This document shows, piece by piece, positions 16,506-24,853 of a DNA stretch of 64,000 nucleotides. The first letter of the stretch is position 1. Every line of letters starts with the position of its first letter. The stretch is from Acidobacteriota bacterium (GTDB lineage Bacteria; Acidobacteriota; Vicinamibacteria; Vicinamibacterales; JAKQTR01). Under the pieces are notes generated by a model that saw nothing but the letters and a program-made list of their open reading frames with translations, did no database searches and was not told the DNA's origin. Location of the stretch: assembly GCA_026393755.1 (NCBI GenBank), contig JAPKZO010000036.1, positions 40,611-104,610 of the forward strand, given 5' to 3'. Both the position numbers and the translations under genes were made by a program.

Positions 16506-18632
16506 ATGTGCAATATGTCTCGCTTCACTCGGGCTGTCGCCGTCGCGCTGGTGGGCGCGGCGCTTTCCGTGGCCGGCCAAGCCGTGGCCGCGAGTGCATC
16601 GGAGCCCTCCAATGTTCACGCGCTGCTCGACGTCCCGTACGTCTCCCAGACTCCCGAACTGTGCGGGGGAGCCGCGGTCGCCATGGTTCTGCGGTATTGG
16701 GGCGAGCGCGGTGTGTTTCCCCAGGACTTCGCGTCATTTGTTGGCGCGGGTGACGGTGGGATTCTCACGGGCGCGCTGACATCGGCGGTTCGCAACCGCG
16801 GCTGGCAGGCCTTTGTCGTGCCCGCGGGTGAGGATGTTGGCCACTTGCGGATTCGATCGGAGATCGATCGGGGCCGGCCGCTCATCGCGCTCATCGAAGT
16901 TGGCACCCGCACCTATCACTATGTGGTGATCGTGGGCACGACGGATCAGGCGGTCGTGATCCATGATCCCGCGCGCGCGCCCTTCCGAGTGATGCCGTGG
17001 GCCGAGTTCGACCGGGCGTGGGCGGGCACCGGAAAATGGATGATGCTCGTGCTTCCTCCAGAGAAGATCCCGACTGGCGCCAGTCGGGGGAACGTTTCGC
17101 CCGCCTCATCGGCCGTTGCCGTTGAGGCCGGCCAGACGGCCTGCGGTGCGCTCGTGGACCGCGGCGTGCAGATGGCGCTCGCCGGCGACGGTGAGGGCGC
17201 CGAACTCGTGCTGGTCGCCGGCACGCGGCTCTGTCCAGCTGATCCGGCCTCGTGGCGGGAGCTGGCGGGATTGCGATTCTCGCAGTCGCGCTGGTCCGAG
17301 GCCCAGGCGCTGGCGCTCTCCGCCCTTGGCCTCGCGCCAGAAGACGACTATGCGTGGCAGCTTGTGGCGACCAGTCGATACTTGATGGGCGATTTGATAG
17401 GAGCGCTCGACGCCTGGAACCGTACGGGCGAGCCGCGTGTCGACACCACCACGATTCACGGCGCCGGGCGGACACGGCAGCCGGTTGTGGTTCGCGCCGC
17501 CGGGCTGCAGCCCCGACAGGTGCTGACCGCCGAGGCGATGGGGCGCGCGCTGCGCCGCCTTCGCGACTTGCCGGTGGCATCCAACGCGCACGTGAGGTAC
17601 GAACCCATCGCTGGCGGGCTTGCCACGCTCGACCTCAGCATTGACGAGCGCAGAGTTGCACCGAGCGGGTGGGTAGGGGCCGCGACCATGGGTGTGCGGG
17701 CGTCCCTGCTCCACGAACTGCGAGTCGACGTCGCCGGGCCCTTCGGTGCCGGCGAGCTGATGAGCGGAGCGTGGCGGTGGCAAACGGGGCGTCCGCGCGT
17801 GTCGCTCGGGCTGGCGCTTCCGGCTCCTCAGGGGCTTCCCGGCATCGCCTCGCTCGACGCGTCGTGGGAGCGGCAGTCGTACGGTGCGACGTCGCCGGCA
17901 GGCGACGCAACGCTCGTTCGCGAGGAACGTAGCCGCGTAGGGCTGTCTCTTGCCGATTGGTCCACCAGTCGGATCCGGTGGCAGGCTGGCGCCGCGCTCG
18001 ACCAACTGCGGGAATACGCCACATTCGATCAGCAACGCTTCGAACAACACGACTATCTCGCGCTGGAGAGTACGCTCGACGTCCGTCTGGCCCGCGACCG
18101 TCTCGCGGTGGTGGCATCGGCAGGCTCGTGGACGCCGTGGGCCGGCGGCCAGCGATTCAGCACGGGCGGGCTGCTCGCGGCGTGGCGTTCGACTGCCGAC
18201 GTCAGCGCGCCATCGTTGTCGGCGGTGACCGAGATCGCGGTCACGAGCCGTGCGGCGCCGCTGGCTCTGTGGCGAGGAGCAGGCACGGGTCAGGGGCGCA
18301 GCGGCCTGCTCCGCGCGCACCCGCTGCTCGACGGGGCGGTGCTGACAGGCCCGGTCTTCGGCCGCGAAGTCGCGCGCGGCTCGCTTGAGTACGAGCGGCC
18401 GGTGATGCGCGCGCTCGGAGGCGGTGTCTCGATCGCGACGTTTGTCGACGCCGCGCGGGCGTGGCACCGGCTCAACGGTCTCGAGACGTCGCCGCTCTAC
18501 GTCGACGTCGGCATTGGTCTGCACGTGCACGCCGCAGGCCTCGGTGGCGGCGTCCGCCTCAACCTCGCGCGCGGCCTGCGCGGCGGAGGCACCAGACTCT
18601 CGGTCGGTTGGGCCACGGCCTGGCCTCGGTAA
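16506..18632 (+). CDS. C39-like cysteine peptidase fused to TPR, POTRA and Omp85-like barrel
   Basis: 708 residues. The signal peptide (about 1-30) starts at either ATG 16506 or 16515; neither has a good ribosome binding site. Residues 40-185 are a C39/papain-like peptidase of the PA2778 type: oxyanion Gln48, Cys53 in ELCGGAA, His138 in YHYVVIVG, Asp154 in HDP. Residues about 215-320 form helical TPR-like repeats (ALAGDGEGAEL, RWSEAQALAL, YAWQLVATSRYLMG). Residues about 340-395 match a POTRA domain (LTAEAMGRALRRLRDLP, then LDLSIDERR). The last 310 residues are a beta-barrel with the Omp85/BamA-like end pattern GSLEYERPV, FVDAARAW. PA2778 proteins normally stop after the TPR part, so the barrel fusion is unusual. 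The next gene encodes a PA2779-like protein. Confidence 0.78.
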   Translation: MCNMSRFTRAVAVALVGAALSVAGQAVAASASEPSNVHALLDVPYVSQTPELCGGAAVAMVLRYWGERGVFPQDFASFVGAGDGGILTGALTSAVRNRGWQAFVVPAGEDVGHLRIRSEIDRGRPLIALIEVGTRTYHYVVIVGTTDQAVVIHDPARAPFRVMPWAEFDRAWAGTGKWMMLVLPPEKIPTGASRGNVSPASSAVAVEAGQTACGALVDRGVQMALAGDGEGAELVLVAGTRLCPADPASWRELAGLRFSQSRWSEAQALALSALGLAPEDDYAWQLVATSRYLMGDLIGALDAWNRTGEPRVDTTTIHGAGRTRQPVVVRAAGLQPRQVLTAEAMGRALRRLRDLPVASNAHVRYEPIAGGLATLDLSIDERRVAPSGWVGAATMGVRASLLHELRVDVAGPFGAGELMSGAWRWQTGRPRVSLGLALPAPQGLPGIASLDASWERQSYGATSPAGDATLVREERSRVGLSLADWSTSRIRWQAGAALDQLREYATFDQQRFEQHDYLALESTLDVRLARDRLAVVASAGSWTPWAGGQRFSTGGLLAAWRSTADVSAPSLSAVTEIAVTSRAAPLALWRGAGTGQGRSGLLRAHPLLDGAVLTGPVFGREVARGSLEYERPVMRALGGGVSIATFVDAARAWHRLNGLETSPLYVDVGIGLHVHAAGLGGGVRLNLARGLRGGGTRLSVGWATAWPR

Positions 18633-18644
18633 TTCCCGATCTGG

Positions 18645-18660
18645 TGTGCTGTTCGGAACA
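18645..18660 (+). promoter_or_regulatory. putative Crp/Fnr-type operator, upstream of the PA2779-like gene
   Basis: TGTGC-TGTTCG-GAACA followed after 21 nt by TATGCT (18682-18687), the best -10 of the set. The start would be near 18694, 44 nt before the ATG at 18738. Confidence 0.6.
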
Positions 18661-18737
18661 GCGGGCCGCCGTCAGGCTCGCTATGCTCGACCCCGTCTGG
18701 TTCGACCGCCAGGCGGCGCGTCTTCTTGGAGGTGTGT

Positions 18738-19124
18738 ATGCGTATCCGAAGGATCATCGTGACCGTCGTCGTGTCGTCGCTCCTGTGGAGTTCGTCCGCG
18801 ATGGCGCAGCAACGCCACGTCGTCGATCCCGCGCAAATGCGTCAAGCCATTGCCGACCAGGCGCTGACCGACCAGCAGAATCGTGAAGCCGTGCTCAGCG
18901 TCCTGCAGCATTCGCAGGTCCGCGACCTGGCCAGCAGCCTCGGGCTGAGTGTGACGAAGGCCGAAAGCGCGATCGCCACGCTCGACAGCGTGGAACTGGC
19001 GAGCCTGGCTGGACCGGCCCTCATGGCTGACGCCCAGTTGGCGGGTGGGGGAAACCAGACGATCGTGATTTCGGTGACGACGCTCCTCCTGATCATCATC
19101 ATCATCATCCTGGTTGCGCGCTAG
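18738..19124 (+). CDS. PA2779-like small membrane-anchored protein
   Basis: 128 residues from the ATG at 18738 with GGAGG five bases upstream. A signal peptide (1-24, SAMAQ) is followed by a helical region (HVVDPAQMRQAIADQALTDQ) and SLGLSVTKAESAIATLDSVE, and the protein ends in one very hydrophobic helix (TLLLIIIIIILVAR). This layout, a short exported helical protein with a C-terminal membrane anchor next to a PA2778-type C39 peptidase, matches the PA2779 family. The family usually travels with the peptidase; the function is not known, but substrate or partner of the peptidase is the natural hypothesis. A Crp-type promoter lies directly upstream. Confidence 0.65.
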   Translation: MRIRRIIVTVVVSSLLWSSSAMAQQRHVVDPAQMRQAIADQALTDQQNREAVLSVLQHSQVRDLASSLGLSVTKAESAIATLDSVELASLAGPALMADAQLAGGGNQTIVISVTTLLLIIIIIILVAR

Positions 19125-19145
19125 GCCGGGCGATTGTGAACAGAC

Positions 19146-20999
19146 GTGCCTGAACAGCCGGCCGCTCCTCCGATGTCTCAACGCCCGCCGCGGGCGTTGA
19201 GGATCATCGATCTGGTCCGGCCTCACTGGAAGGGGCTGACGCTCGCTCTAGTGGCCGTGGTGGGCGAGACGCTGACCAGCGTTCTCGAGCCGTGGCCGAT
19301 CAAGCTCGTTGTCGACAACATTCTGCAGTCGAAGCACCTGCCCGGGCTCCTGGACCGGACAGTGGCCGGGATCTTCGGCCAGGGCCCGTACGCGATGCTG
19401 AACTTCGCCGTGGCCGCCGTGGCGGGCATCGCGCTGCTCGGCGCCATCAGCGCGTACTTCGAGAAGTACCTGACGACCAGCGTGAGTCAATGGGTGGGAC
19501 ACGACTTGCGCCGGACCATCTACCACCACATCCAGCGGCTGTCGCTCGCCGAGCACGACAAGGCTCGAACCGGCGACATGATCACGCGGGTCACCACCGA
19601 CATCGAAGTGATCCAGAGCTTCATCGACTCGGCGCTGCTCGGCATCATCGTCAATCTGATGACCCTGGCCGGCATGATCGGCGTCATGTTCTACCTCAAC
19701 TGGCGCTTCACGCTGATCGCGCTGTCGGTGATGCCCGTGCTCTTTGCGGTGGTGTACCGCTACACCGGGCGTATCAAGAAGGCCTCGCGCCGGGTGCGCA
19801 AGAAGGAGGGCGAACTGCTGTCGGTGGTGGAGGAAGTGCTGACGTCAATTCGTGTGGTGAAGGCGTTTGCGCGGGAAGACTACGAGCAGGAACGATTCGA
19901 GACGGAGAGTCTGGCCAACGTCGAGGCTGGCCTCGAGGCCCGGAGTCTCAAGGCCAAGCTGGCCCCGGTCGTCGAGGTGATCGTCGCCGCCGGAACCTGC
20001 CTCGTGCTGTGGTACGGCGCGCGGCTCGCGCTGGCCGGCGAGCTCAGCGCGGGCGTGCTCATCGTCTTCCTCCTGTACCTGGGCAAGATGTACAAGCCCA
20101 TGCGCGATCTCTCGAAGATGAGCGACGTCGTCTCAAAAGCCGCCGTTGGCTACGAGCGGCTTCAGGAAGTGCTCGGGATTGAGAACGACGTTCGCGACGC
20201 GCCTCGCGCGCGCCGGGCTCCGAAGTTCACTGGCCAGATCGAGTTCAACAAGGTCAGCTTCAACTACGGGGCCGACAAGCCGATCATCACGGATGTGAGC
20301 TTCAAGGTCGAAGCCGGACAGGTCGCGGCCATTGTCGGCCCGTCAGGAGCAGGGAAGACGACCATCGTGAGCCTGATCCCGCGATTCTACGATCCGGTGT
20401 CCGGACAGGTCCTCATCGAAGGCGCCGACATCAGGCGGTACCAGTTGAAGTCGCTGCGCGACCAGATGAGCTTTGTGCTGCAGGACACCCTGCTCTTCCG
20501 CGCGACGATCTGGGAGAACATCGCGTACGGCAAGCCTGGCGCGCCGACGGCCGAGATCAGGCGCGCGGCCGAGCTCGCCAACGCCCATGAATTCATCGAC
20601 GCCATGCCCGACGGTTACGACACGATGGTCGGTGAACGCGGCGTCACGCTCTCGGGCGGTCAACGGCAGCGCATCGCGATTGCGCGCGCCGTCATTCGCG
20701 ACACGCCCATCCTGATTCTCGACGAACCAACGGCCGGCCTCGACGCGGTCTCCGAGCAGGCTGTCATGGAGGCCCTGAACAGACTGATGCAGGGGCGGAC
20801 GTCCGTCGTCATCGCCCATCGGCTCGGCACAATCCAGCACGCCGACGTGATCTTCGTGATCAAGGACTGCGCGCTGGCTGAACAGGGCACGCACGACACG
20901 CTGATGGCCCTGGGCGGGGTGTATGCGGAATTGCACAGTATCCAGACGCCCGATGGTGCCACCATCGGGACAGCCCCACCTGCGGTCGTGTCGCAATGA
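19146..20999 (+). CDS. ABC transporter, fused permease/ATPase (MsbA-like exporter)
   Basis: 617 residues from a GTG; an ATG nine codons in (19173) is the alternative start. The N-terminal six-helix type I exporter domain (about 20-330) includes TGDMITRVTTDIEVIQ, the coupling-helix segment. The ATPase domain (about 360-590) shows Walker A GPSGAGKTT, Q-loop VLQDTLLF, signature LSGGQRQR, Walker B ILILDEPT and the switch His in IAHRL. Half-size transporters of this kind act as homodimers and export lipids, peptides or drugs; the substrate is not readable. Its stop overlaps a possible upstream start of the next gene, so it likely heads the operon running to 24769. Confidence 0.93.
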   Translation: MPEQPAAPPMSQRPPRALRIIDLVRPHWKGLTLALVAVVGETLTSVLEPWPIKLVVDNILQSKHLPGLLDRTVAGIFGQGPYAMLNFAVAAVAGIALLGAISAYFEKYLTTSVSQWVGHDLRRTIYHHIQRLSLAEHDKARTGDMITRVTTDIEVIQSFIDSALLGIIVNLMTLAGMIGVMFYLNWRFTLIALSVMPVLFAVVYRYTGRIKKASRRVRKKEGELLSVVEEVLTSIRVVKAFAREDYEQERFETESLANVEAGLEARSLKAKLAPVVEVIVAAGTCLVLWYGARLALAGELSAGVLIVFLLYLGKMYKPMRDLSKMSDVVSKAAVGYERLQEVLGIENDVRDAPRARRAPKFTGQIEFNKVSFNYGADKPIITDVSFKVEAGQVAAIVGPSGAGKTTIVSLIPRFYDPVSGQVLIEGADIRRYQLKSLRDQMSFVLQDTLLFRATIWENIAYGKPGAPTAEIRRAAELANAHEFIDAMPDGYDTMVGERGVTLSGGQRQRIAIARAVIRDTPILILDEPTAGLDAVSEQAVMEALNRLMQGRTSVVIAHRLGTIQHADVIFVIKDCALAEQGTHDTLMALGGVYAELHSIQTPDGATIGTAPPAVVSQ

Positions 21000-21031
21000 C
21001 GGTTGCCGAAACGCGTCGAAGGACGATGACG

Positions 21032-22045
21032 ATGAGACGAACCACTTCGCAGTTGTGCGCGATGCTCTTGCTGGCGCTGGCATTCTTGTCGGCTGGCGTC
21101 ACCGCGCAGAAACCGGATTCAGAGGACTGGAAGACCGCCGCCGCCGCGTTCCCGGAGCGAATCTGGCGTGATCTGGGCGACACCTCGTCTCTGGACTTGA
21201 CCTACGGGGCTGGTGGACGGGAGCACGCGCCGGACCCGGCCGACACGTTCACATTCGTCAGCGAGGACCTGGCCAACACAAGCCCGAAGTTCGAGGTCAT
21301 CGACGGGCAGGGTGTGAAGTGGAAGGTGAAGCTGGGGGAGGAATCGCGGTCGGAGACGGCGGCGACGAGGTTCTTGTGGGCGGCCGGATATTTTGTTGAT
21401 GAGGACTATTACCTGGCCGAACTCACGGTGAAGGATCTGCCGACGCTGCACCGGGGCCAGAAGTTCGCGTCCTCCGGGGGCCGGGTCAACGGCGCCCGCC
21501 TGGAGCGGAAACTGGCAGGAGTCAAGAAGCTCGGAGACTGGGACTGGTTCGACAATCCGTTTGTCGGGCAGCGCGAAATGAACGCCCTGCGCGTCATGAT
21601 GTCGCTCGTGAACAACTGGGATCTGAAGCAGGTCAACAACGCCGTCTATGTCGTCAACGGCGAACGCCACTTCGCCATCAGCGACCTTGGGGCGTCGTTC
21701 GGAAAGACGGGCAGGATCGGCTCGCAGACCAAGGGCGAGCCTGGAGACTATGGCGCATCGAAGTTCATCGCGAAGGACACATCGGAGTCCATCGACTTCG
21801 TGATGCACAGCCGCCCCCTATTCTTCTTTGTGGTTTCCCCTTCCTACTACCGTGAACGGACCCGGATGGAGAAGATCACCAAGCACATCCCGCGTGCCGA
21901 CGCGCACTGGCTTGGGCAGCGGCTGTCGGCATTGAGCGAGGGCCAGATCCGCGACGGCTTCCGGGCCGCCGGGTTTGAAACCGCCGACGTCGACACCCTC
22001 ACCAGGACTCTTCGGCAACGGATTGCGGCGCTGGAGGCACTGTGA
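21032..22045 (+). CDS. exported protein with kinase-like sequence pattern
   Basis: 337 residues from the ATG at 21032 (GAAGGA eight bases upstream); ATGs at 20996 and 21026 fit worse. A signal peptide (1-25, GVTAQ) makes it periplasmic or secreted. The sequence order resembles an atypical protein-kinase-like fold: a paired-Lys strand (GVKWKVKLGEE, K98/K100), an Glu/Arg helix (SETAATRFLWAAGYF), a block with NNWDLKQVNNAVYVV (Asp197, Asn202/203) and DLGASFG (218-224) at the place of a DFG-like metal-binding loop. Similar order is seen in FAM20C-like and PI3/4-kinase-like proteins. That assignment is my inference; I do not recognise a named family. It is operonic with an exporter, a PLD protein, a lipoprotein and a phosphoesterase. 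Confidence 0.7.
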   Translation: MRRTTSQLCAMLLLALAFLSAGVTAQKPDSEDWKTAAAAFPERIWRDLGDTSSLDLTYGAGGREHAPDPADTFTFVSEDLANTSPKFEVIDGQGVKWKVKLGEESRSETAATRFLWAAGYFVDEDYYLAELTVKDLPTLHRGQKFASSGGRVNGARLERKLAGVKKLGDWDWFDNPFVGQREMNALRVMMSLVNNWDLKQVNNAVYVVNGERHFAISDLGASFGKTGRIGSQTKGEPGDYGASKFIAKDTSESIDFVMHSRPLFFFVVSPSYYRERTRMEKITKHIPRADAHWLGQRLSALSEGQIRDGFRAAGFETADVDTLTRTLRQRIAALEAL

Positions 22046-22097
22046 TCGAGCGCACGCAACGACGGCCCTGGGGATCGGCAGCAGGGGAGGCCCGGTC

Positions 22098-23228
22098 GTG
22101 AGACTGATCGTCGAGCCGTTGGACGGTGTCGCGCCGCTCGTTGCCGCAATCAGGCGCGCCAGGAAGAGCGTGGAGATTGCCGTCTTCCGCCTCGATCGCA
22201 AAGACCTCGAAGAGGCGCTGGTGGCAGCGGCCGCGCGGGGCGTCCGGGTCACCGCGCTGATTGCGTTCGCGAACCGCGGGGGCGAGCAACGCCTGCGGCA
22301 GCTCGAATTGCGGTGCCTCGACGCCGGAATCATCGTGGCGCGCACGGCCGACGACCTGATCCGGTACCACGGCAAGTACATCCTGATTGACCGCCGCGTC
22401 CTGTACGTTCTGTCGTTCAACTTCACGCGTCTCGATATCGATCACAGCCGGGGATTCGGCGTCTTCACCAACCGGCCGGACTGCGTCCAGGAAGCGGCGA
22501 AGCTGTTTACGGCCGACTGCACGCGGACTCCCTACGCGCCGAAGATCGAGACGTTTGTCGTCAGTCCGGCGAATTCGCGGCATGTGCTGGGGACGTTCCT
22601 GAAGCGGGCGAAGAAGGAGCTCTTGATCTACGACCCGAAGATCTCGGACAGGGAGATGCTGGGGATCCTGCGCGCGCGCACGAAGGCGGGTGTCGAGGTC
22701 AGGGTGATCGGGCAAGTGTCGGGAAAGGTTCCGTTCGAGGTGAAGAAGCTGGCGGGCATGCGGCTCCACACGCGCACCATCATCCGAGACCGGCGCCAGG
22801 CCTTTGTCGGCAGCCAGAGCCTTCGGCCAGCCGAACTGGACTCACGCCGGGAGGTGGGCCTCGTCGTTCAGAACCCGAGAGCCGTAAACAAACTCATCGA
22901 CACATTCGAGTCCGACTGGGCCGCAACGGTCACCAGGAGCGCGCCGGTATCGCAAGACGCCGCCGCCGCGCCGATTGAGACGCCGACCACTGCGACTCCC
23001 AAGGAGGTCGCCAAGGCGGTTGACGTCTTCACTCAGGAACTGCAGTCGCTGAGCGTCACCGTGAAGAAGGCGGTGAGGCAGGCAGTGGTCAAGGCCGGAG
23101 ATGACGTGCTCCACGACAAGGACGTCAAGGACACGATGAAGCAAGTCGTCAAGGTGGCGGTAAAAGAAGCCGTCAAGGATGCGGTTCAAGAGGCCCAAGA
23201 GGCTCTGCCGCCGAGGAGAGTTGAATGA
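22098..23228 (+). CDS. phospholipase D-like protein
   Basis: 376 residues starting at a GTG preceded by GGGGAGG at 7-nt spacing. It has no signal peptide. Two PLD half-domains are visible. The first HKD-type motif is H91-G-K93 with D98 (HGKYILIDRR), followed by the typical FNFT. The second is degenerate: H224-T-R226 with D231 (LHTRTIIRD), where Arg replaces Lys, followed by VGSQSLR. The C-terminal 80 residues are an alternating Lys/Val/Ala amphipathic helix (KDVKDTMKQVVKVAVKEAVK), probably for membrane or coiled-coil association. PLD-fold enzymes cleave or transfer phosphodiesters; a phospholipid or cardiolipin-related substrate is possible. The stop overlaps the next start by 4 bp. Confidence 0.82.
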   Translation: MRLIVEPLDGVAPLVAAIRRARKSVEIAVFRLDRKDLEEALVAAAARGVRVTALIAFANRGGEQRLRQLELRCLDAGIIVARTADDLIRYHGKYILIDRRVLYVLSFNFTRLDIDHSRGFGVFTNRPDCVQEAAKLFTADCTRTPYAPKIETFVVSPANSRHVLGTFLKRAKKELLIYDPKISDREMLGILRARTKAGVEVRVIGQVSGKVPFEVKKLAGMRLHTRTIIRDRRQAFVGSQSLRPAELDSRREVGLVVQNPRAVNKLIDTFESDWAATVTRSAPVSQDAAAAPIETPTTATPKEVAKAVDVFTQELQSLSVTVKKAVRQAVVKAGDDVLHDKDVKDTMKQVVKVAVKEAVKDAVQEAQEALPPRRVE

Positions 23229-23836
23229 ACACGAAGCGTTGGATTCGAAGTCGAGGGGCATCAGGGCTGGTGGCCCTCGCCCTGTCGGTTGCCGCCCCCG
23301 CGATGCTGGCGTGCCAGGCTGCCCCGCCGAACACCGCACGACCCGAAGATGCCGTTGGCTTCAAGGAGTTTTCCGTCGGCCTGGATGCGTACCTCAAGCT
23401 GCAGAAGACCGTCGCGTCAAGCATTCCCGCCCTTAAGTCCACGGACTTGCCGGAGATGATTACGGCGTATCAGCAGGCGCTGGCGAGGAAGATCCGGGAG
23501 GCCAGGCCGACCGCGAAGCCGGGCGACATCTTCACGCCCGCGGCCTGCGAGGCGTTTCGCCGCGCCAGCCGTGCCGCTCTCCAGGGTCCGAACTCGGCCA
23601 AATCGCGCGCGGACACGAAACCGGGCGCGGCCAACCCGGACATGGCGCTGGAGGTGAACGGGATCTACCCGGACACCGAACCGATCACACAGTTCTCGCC
23701 CGAACTGCTGGCGGCGTTTCCGCCGCTTCCCGCCGAGGTCGCCTACCGCATCGTTGGTCGGACACTGCTGATGATTGACGTGAAATCGCGCCTGATCGTC
23801 GACGTCGCCCGCCTCATTCTTCCCCCCGCTTCATAG
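23225..23836 (+). CDS. hypothetical lipoprotein
   Basis: 203 residues, coupled to the upstream PLD gene by an ATGA overlap. The N-terminal signal (1-30) ends in MLAC, a lipobox, so it is predicted to be a lipoprotein. The mature part has a helical region (about 45-95, AYLKLQKTVASSIPALK) and a C-terminal domain ending in a conserved-looking segment (VAYRIVGRTLLMIDVKSRLIVDVARLI) that resembles the end of exported acidobacterial proteins with a single beta strand pair. I do not recognise a family. The neighbours suggest periplasmic phosphate or phospholipid chemistry. Confidence 0.72.
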   Translation: MNTKRWIRSRGASGLVALALSVAAPAMLACQAAPPNTARPEDAVGFKEFSVGLDAYLKLQKTVASSIPALKSTDLPEMITAYQQALARKIREARPTAKPGDIFTPAACEAFRRASRAALQGPNSAKSRADTKPGAANPDMALEVNGIYPDTEPITQFSPELLAAFPPLPAEVAYRIVGRTLLMIDVKSRLIVDVARLILPPAS

Positions 23837-23851
23837 GAACTGGATTCACAT

Positions 23852-24769
23852 ATGCGACGTCGTAGCATTCTCTCTGTGGTGCTGCTGGCTGCGGTCACGC
23901 TGGCGCTGTCGGCCGCGGTCACGCTGGCGCCATCCACCCAGGCCACGCCCGTTCAGGCTGTCATCGGCGTGGCCCCCTTCGCGTTTCCGCTGCAGGCGAA
24001 TTCGGTCCGCTTCGCGGCGATTGGCGATTTTGGCACGGGCGGGCGGCCTCAAATCGAGGTTGCGCAGCAGATGGTCAAGTCGCGTGCGGTCTTCCCATTC
24101 GAGTTCGTCATCACCCTGGGTGACAACATCTACACGGGCAGTCAGCCGTCCGACTTCGAGTTGGCCTTCGCCGTGCCCTACAAGGCGCTCCTGGATGCCG
24201 GCGTGCCGTTCTACGCCGTGCTGGGGAACCACGACGCCACGAACCAGCGGTTCTACAAGCCGTTCAACATGAACGGGGCGAACTATTACGCCTACAAGAA
24301 GGGCAACGTACGCTTCTTCGCCCTGGACTCCAACTACATGGACCAGAAGCAGACGGCGTGGATCGAGACCCAACTGCGGGATGCCGGCAACGGAGACTGG
24401 AAGATCGTCTACCTCCATCATCCGCTGTACTCCTCCGGAAGGTTCCACGGTTCGGCCATGGATCTACGGAAGGTGCTCGAACCCCTGTTCGTCAAGTACG
24501 GCGTTGATGTCGTGCTGGCCGGCCACGACCACGTGTACGAGCGCGTGCGCCCGCAGCGGGGCATCTACTACTTCACCGAAGGGGCATCCGGCCAGTTGCG
24601 CGCAGGCAACCTGGCGCCGTCGCCGATCACGGCGAAAGGCTTCGACACCGATCGCTCGTTCTTGATGATCGAGATCGCCGGTGACGACCTGTACTTTCAA
24701 ACGACGTCACGCACGGGCGCGGCGGTCGACTCCGGCGTGATCCACCGCACGATTCGACCGGCACCATGA
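23852..24769 (+). CDS. exported calcineurin-like metallophosphoesterase
   Basis: 305 residues with a signal peptide (about 1-35). All five metal-binding blocks of the superfamily are present in order: GDFG, GDNIY, GNHD, YLHHPLYS and GHDHVYER. The block spacing and the LGDNIYTGS form recall tartrate-resistant (purple acid) phosphatase-like enzymes. It would hydrolyse phosphomonoesters or diesters in the periplasm. It is the last gene of the ABC exporter operon and lies 15 bp after the lipoprotein; its ribosome binding site (AGGA) is weakly placed, about 12 bases from the ATG. Confidence 0.9.
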   Translation: MRRRSILSVVLLAAVTLALSAAVTLAPSTQATPVQAVIGVAPFAFPLQANSVRFAAIGDFGTGGRPQIEVAQQMVKSRAVFPFEFVITLGDNIYTGSQPSDFELAFAVPYKALLDAGVPFYAVLGNHDATNQRFYKPFNMNGANYYAYKKGNVRFFALDSNYMDQKQTAWIETQLRDAGNGDWKIVYLHHPLYSSGRFHGSAMDLRKVLEPLFVKYGVDVVLAGHDHVYERVRPQRGIYYFTEGASGQLRAGNLAPSPITAKGFDTDRSFLMIEIAGDDLYFQTTSRTGAAVDSGVIHRTIRPAP

Positions 24770-24804
24770 GGCGCTCCGCATGAGTGACGGGCGCATGATC
24801 CGGG

Positions 24805-24820
24805 TGTTCAATTTGGTACA
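24805..24820 (+). promoter_or_regulatory. putative autoregulatory Crp/Fnr-type operator
   Basis: TGTTC-AATTTG-GTACA. After 21 nt comes GATCAT (24842-24847) as -10. With class II geometry the start (41.5 bp from the centre) falls exactly on the A of the ATG at 24854, so the regulator would be leaderless and autoregulated. Confidence 0.55.
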
Positions 24821-24853
24821 TCGCGTGGCGCAACCCCGCGGGATCATGGCGCT

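Noticed and set aside
19127..19142. GAACA half-site before the ABC transporter
   Set aside because: The left half is CGGGC and does not match; likely chance.
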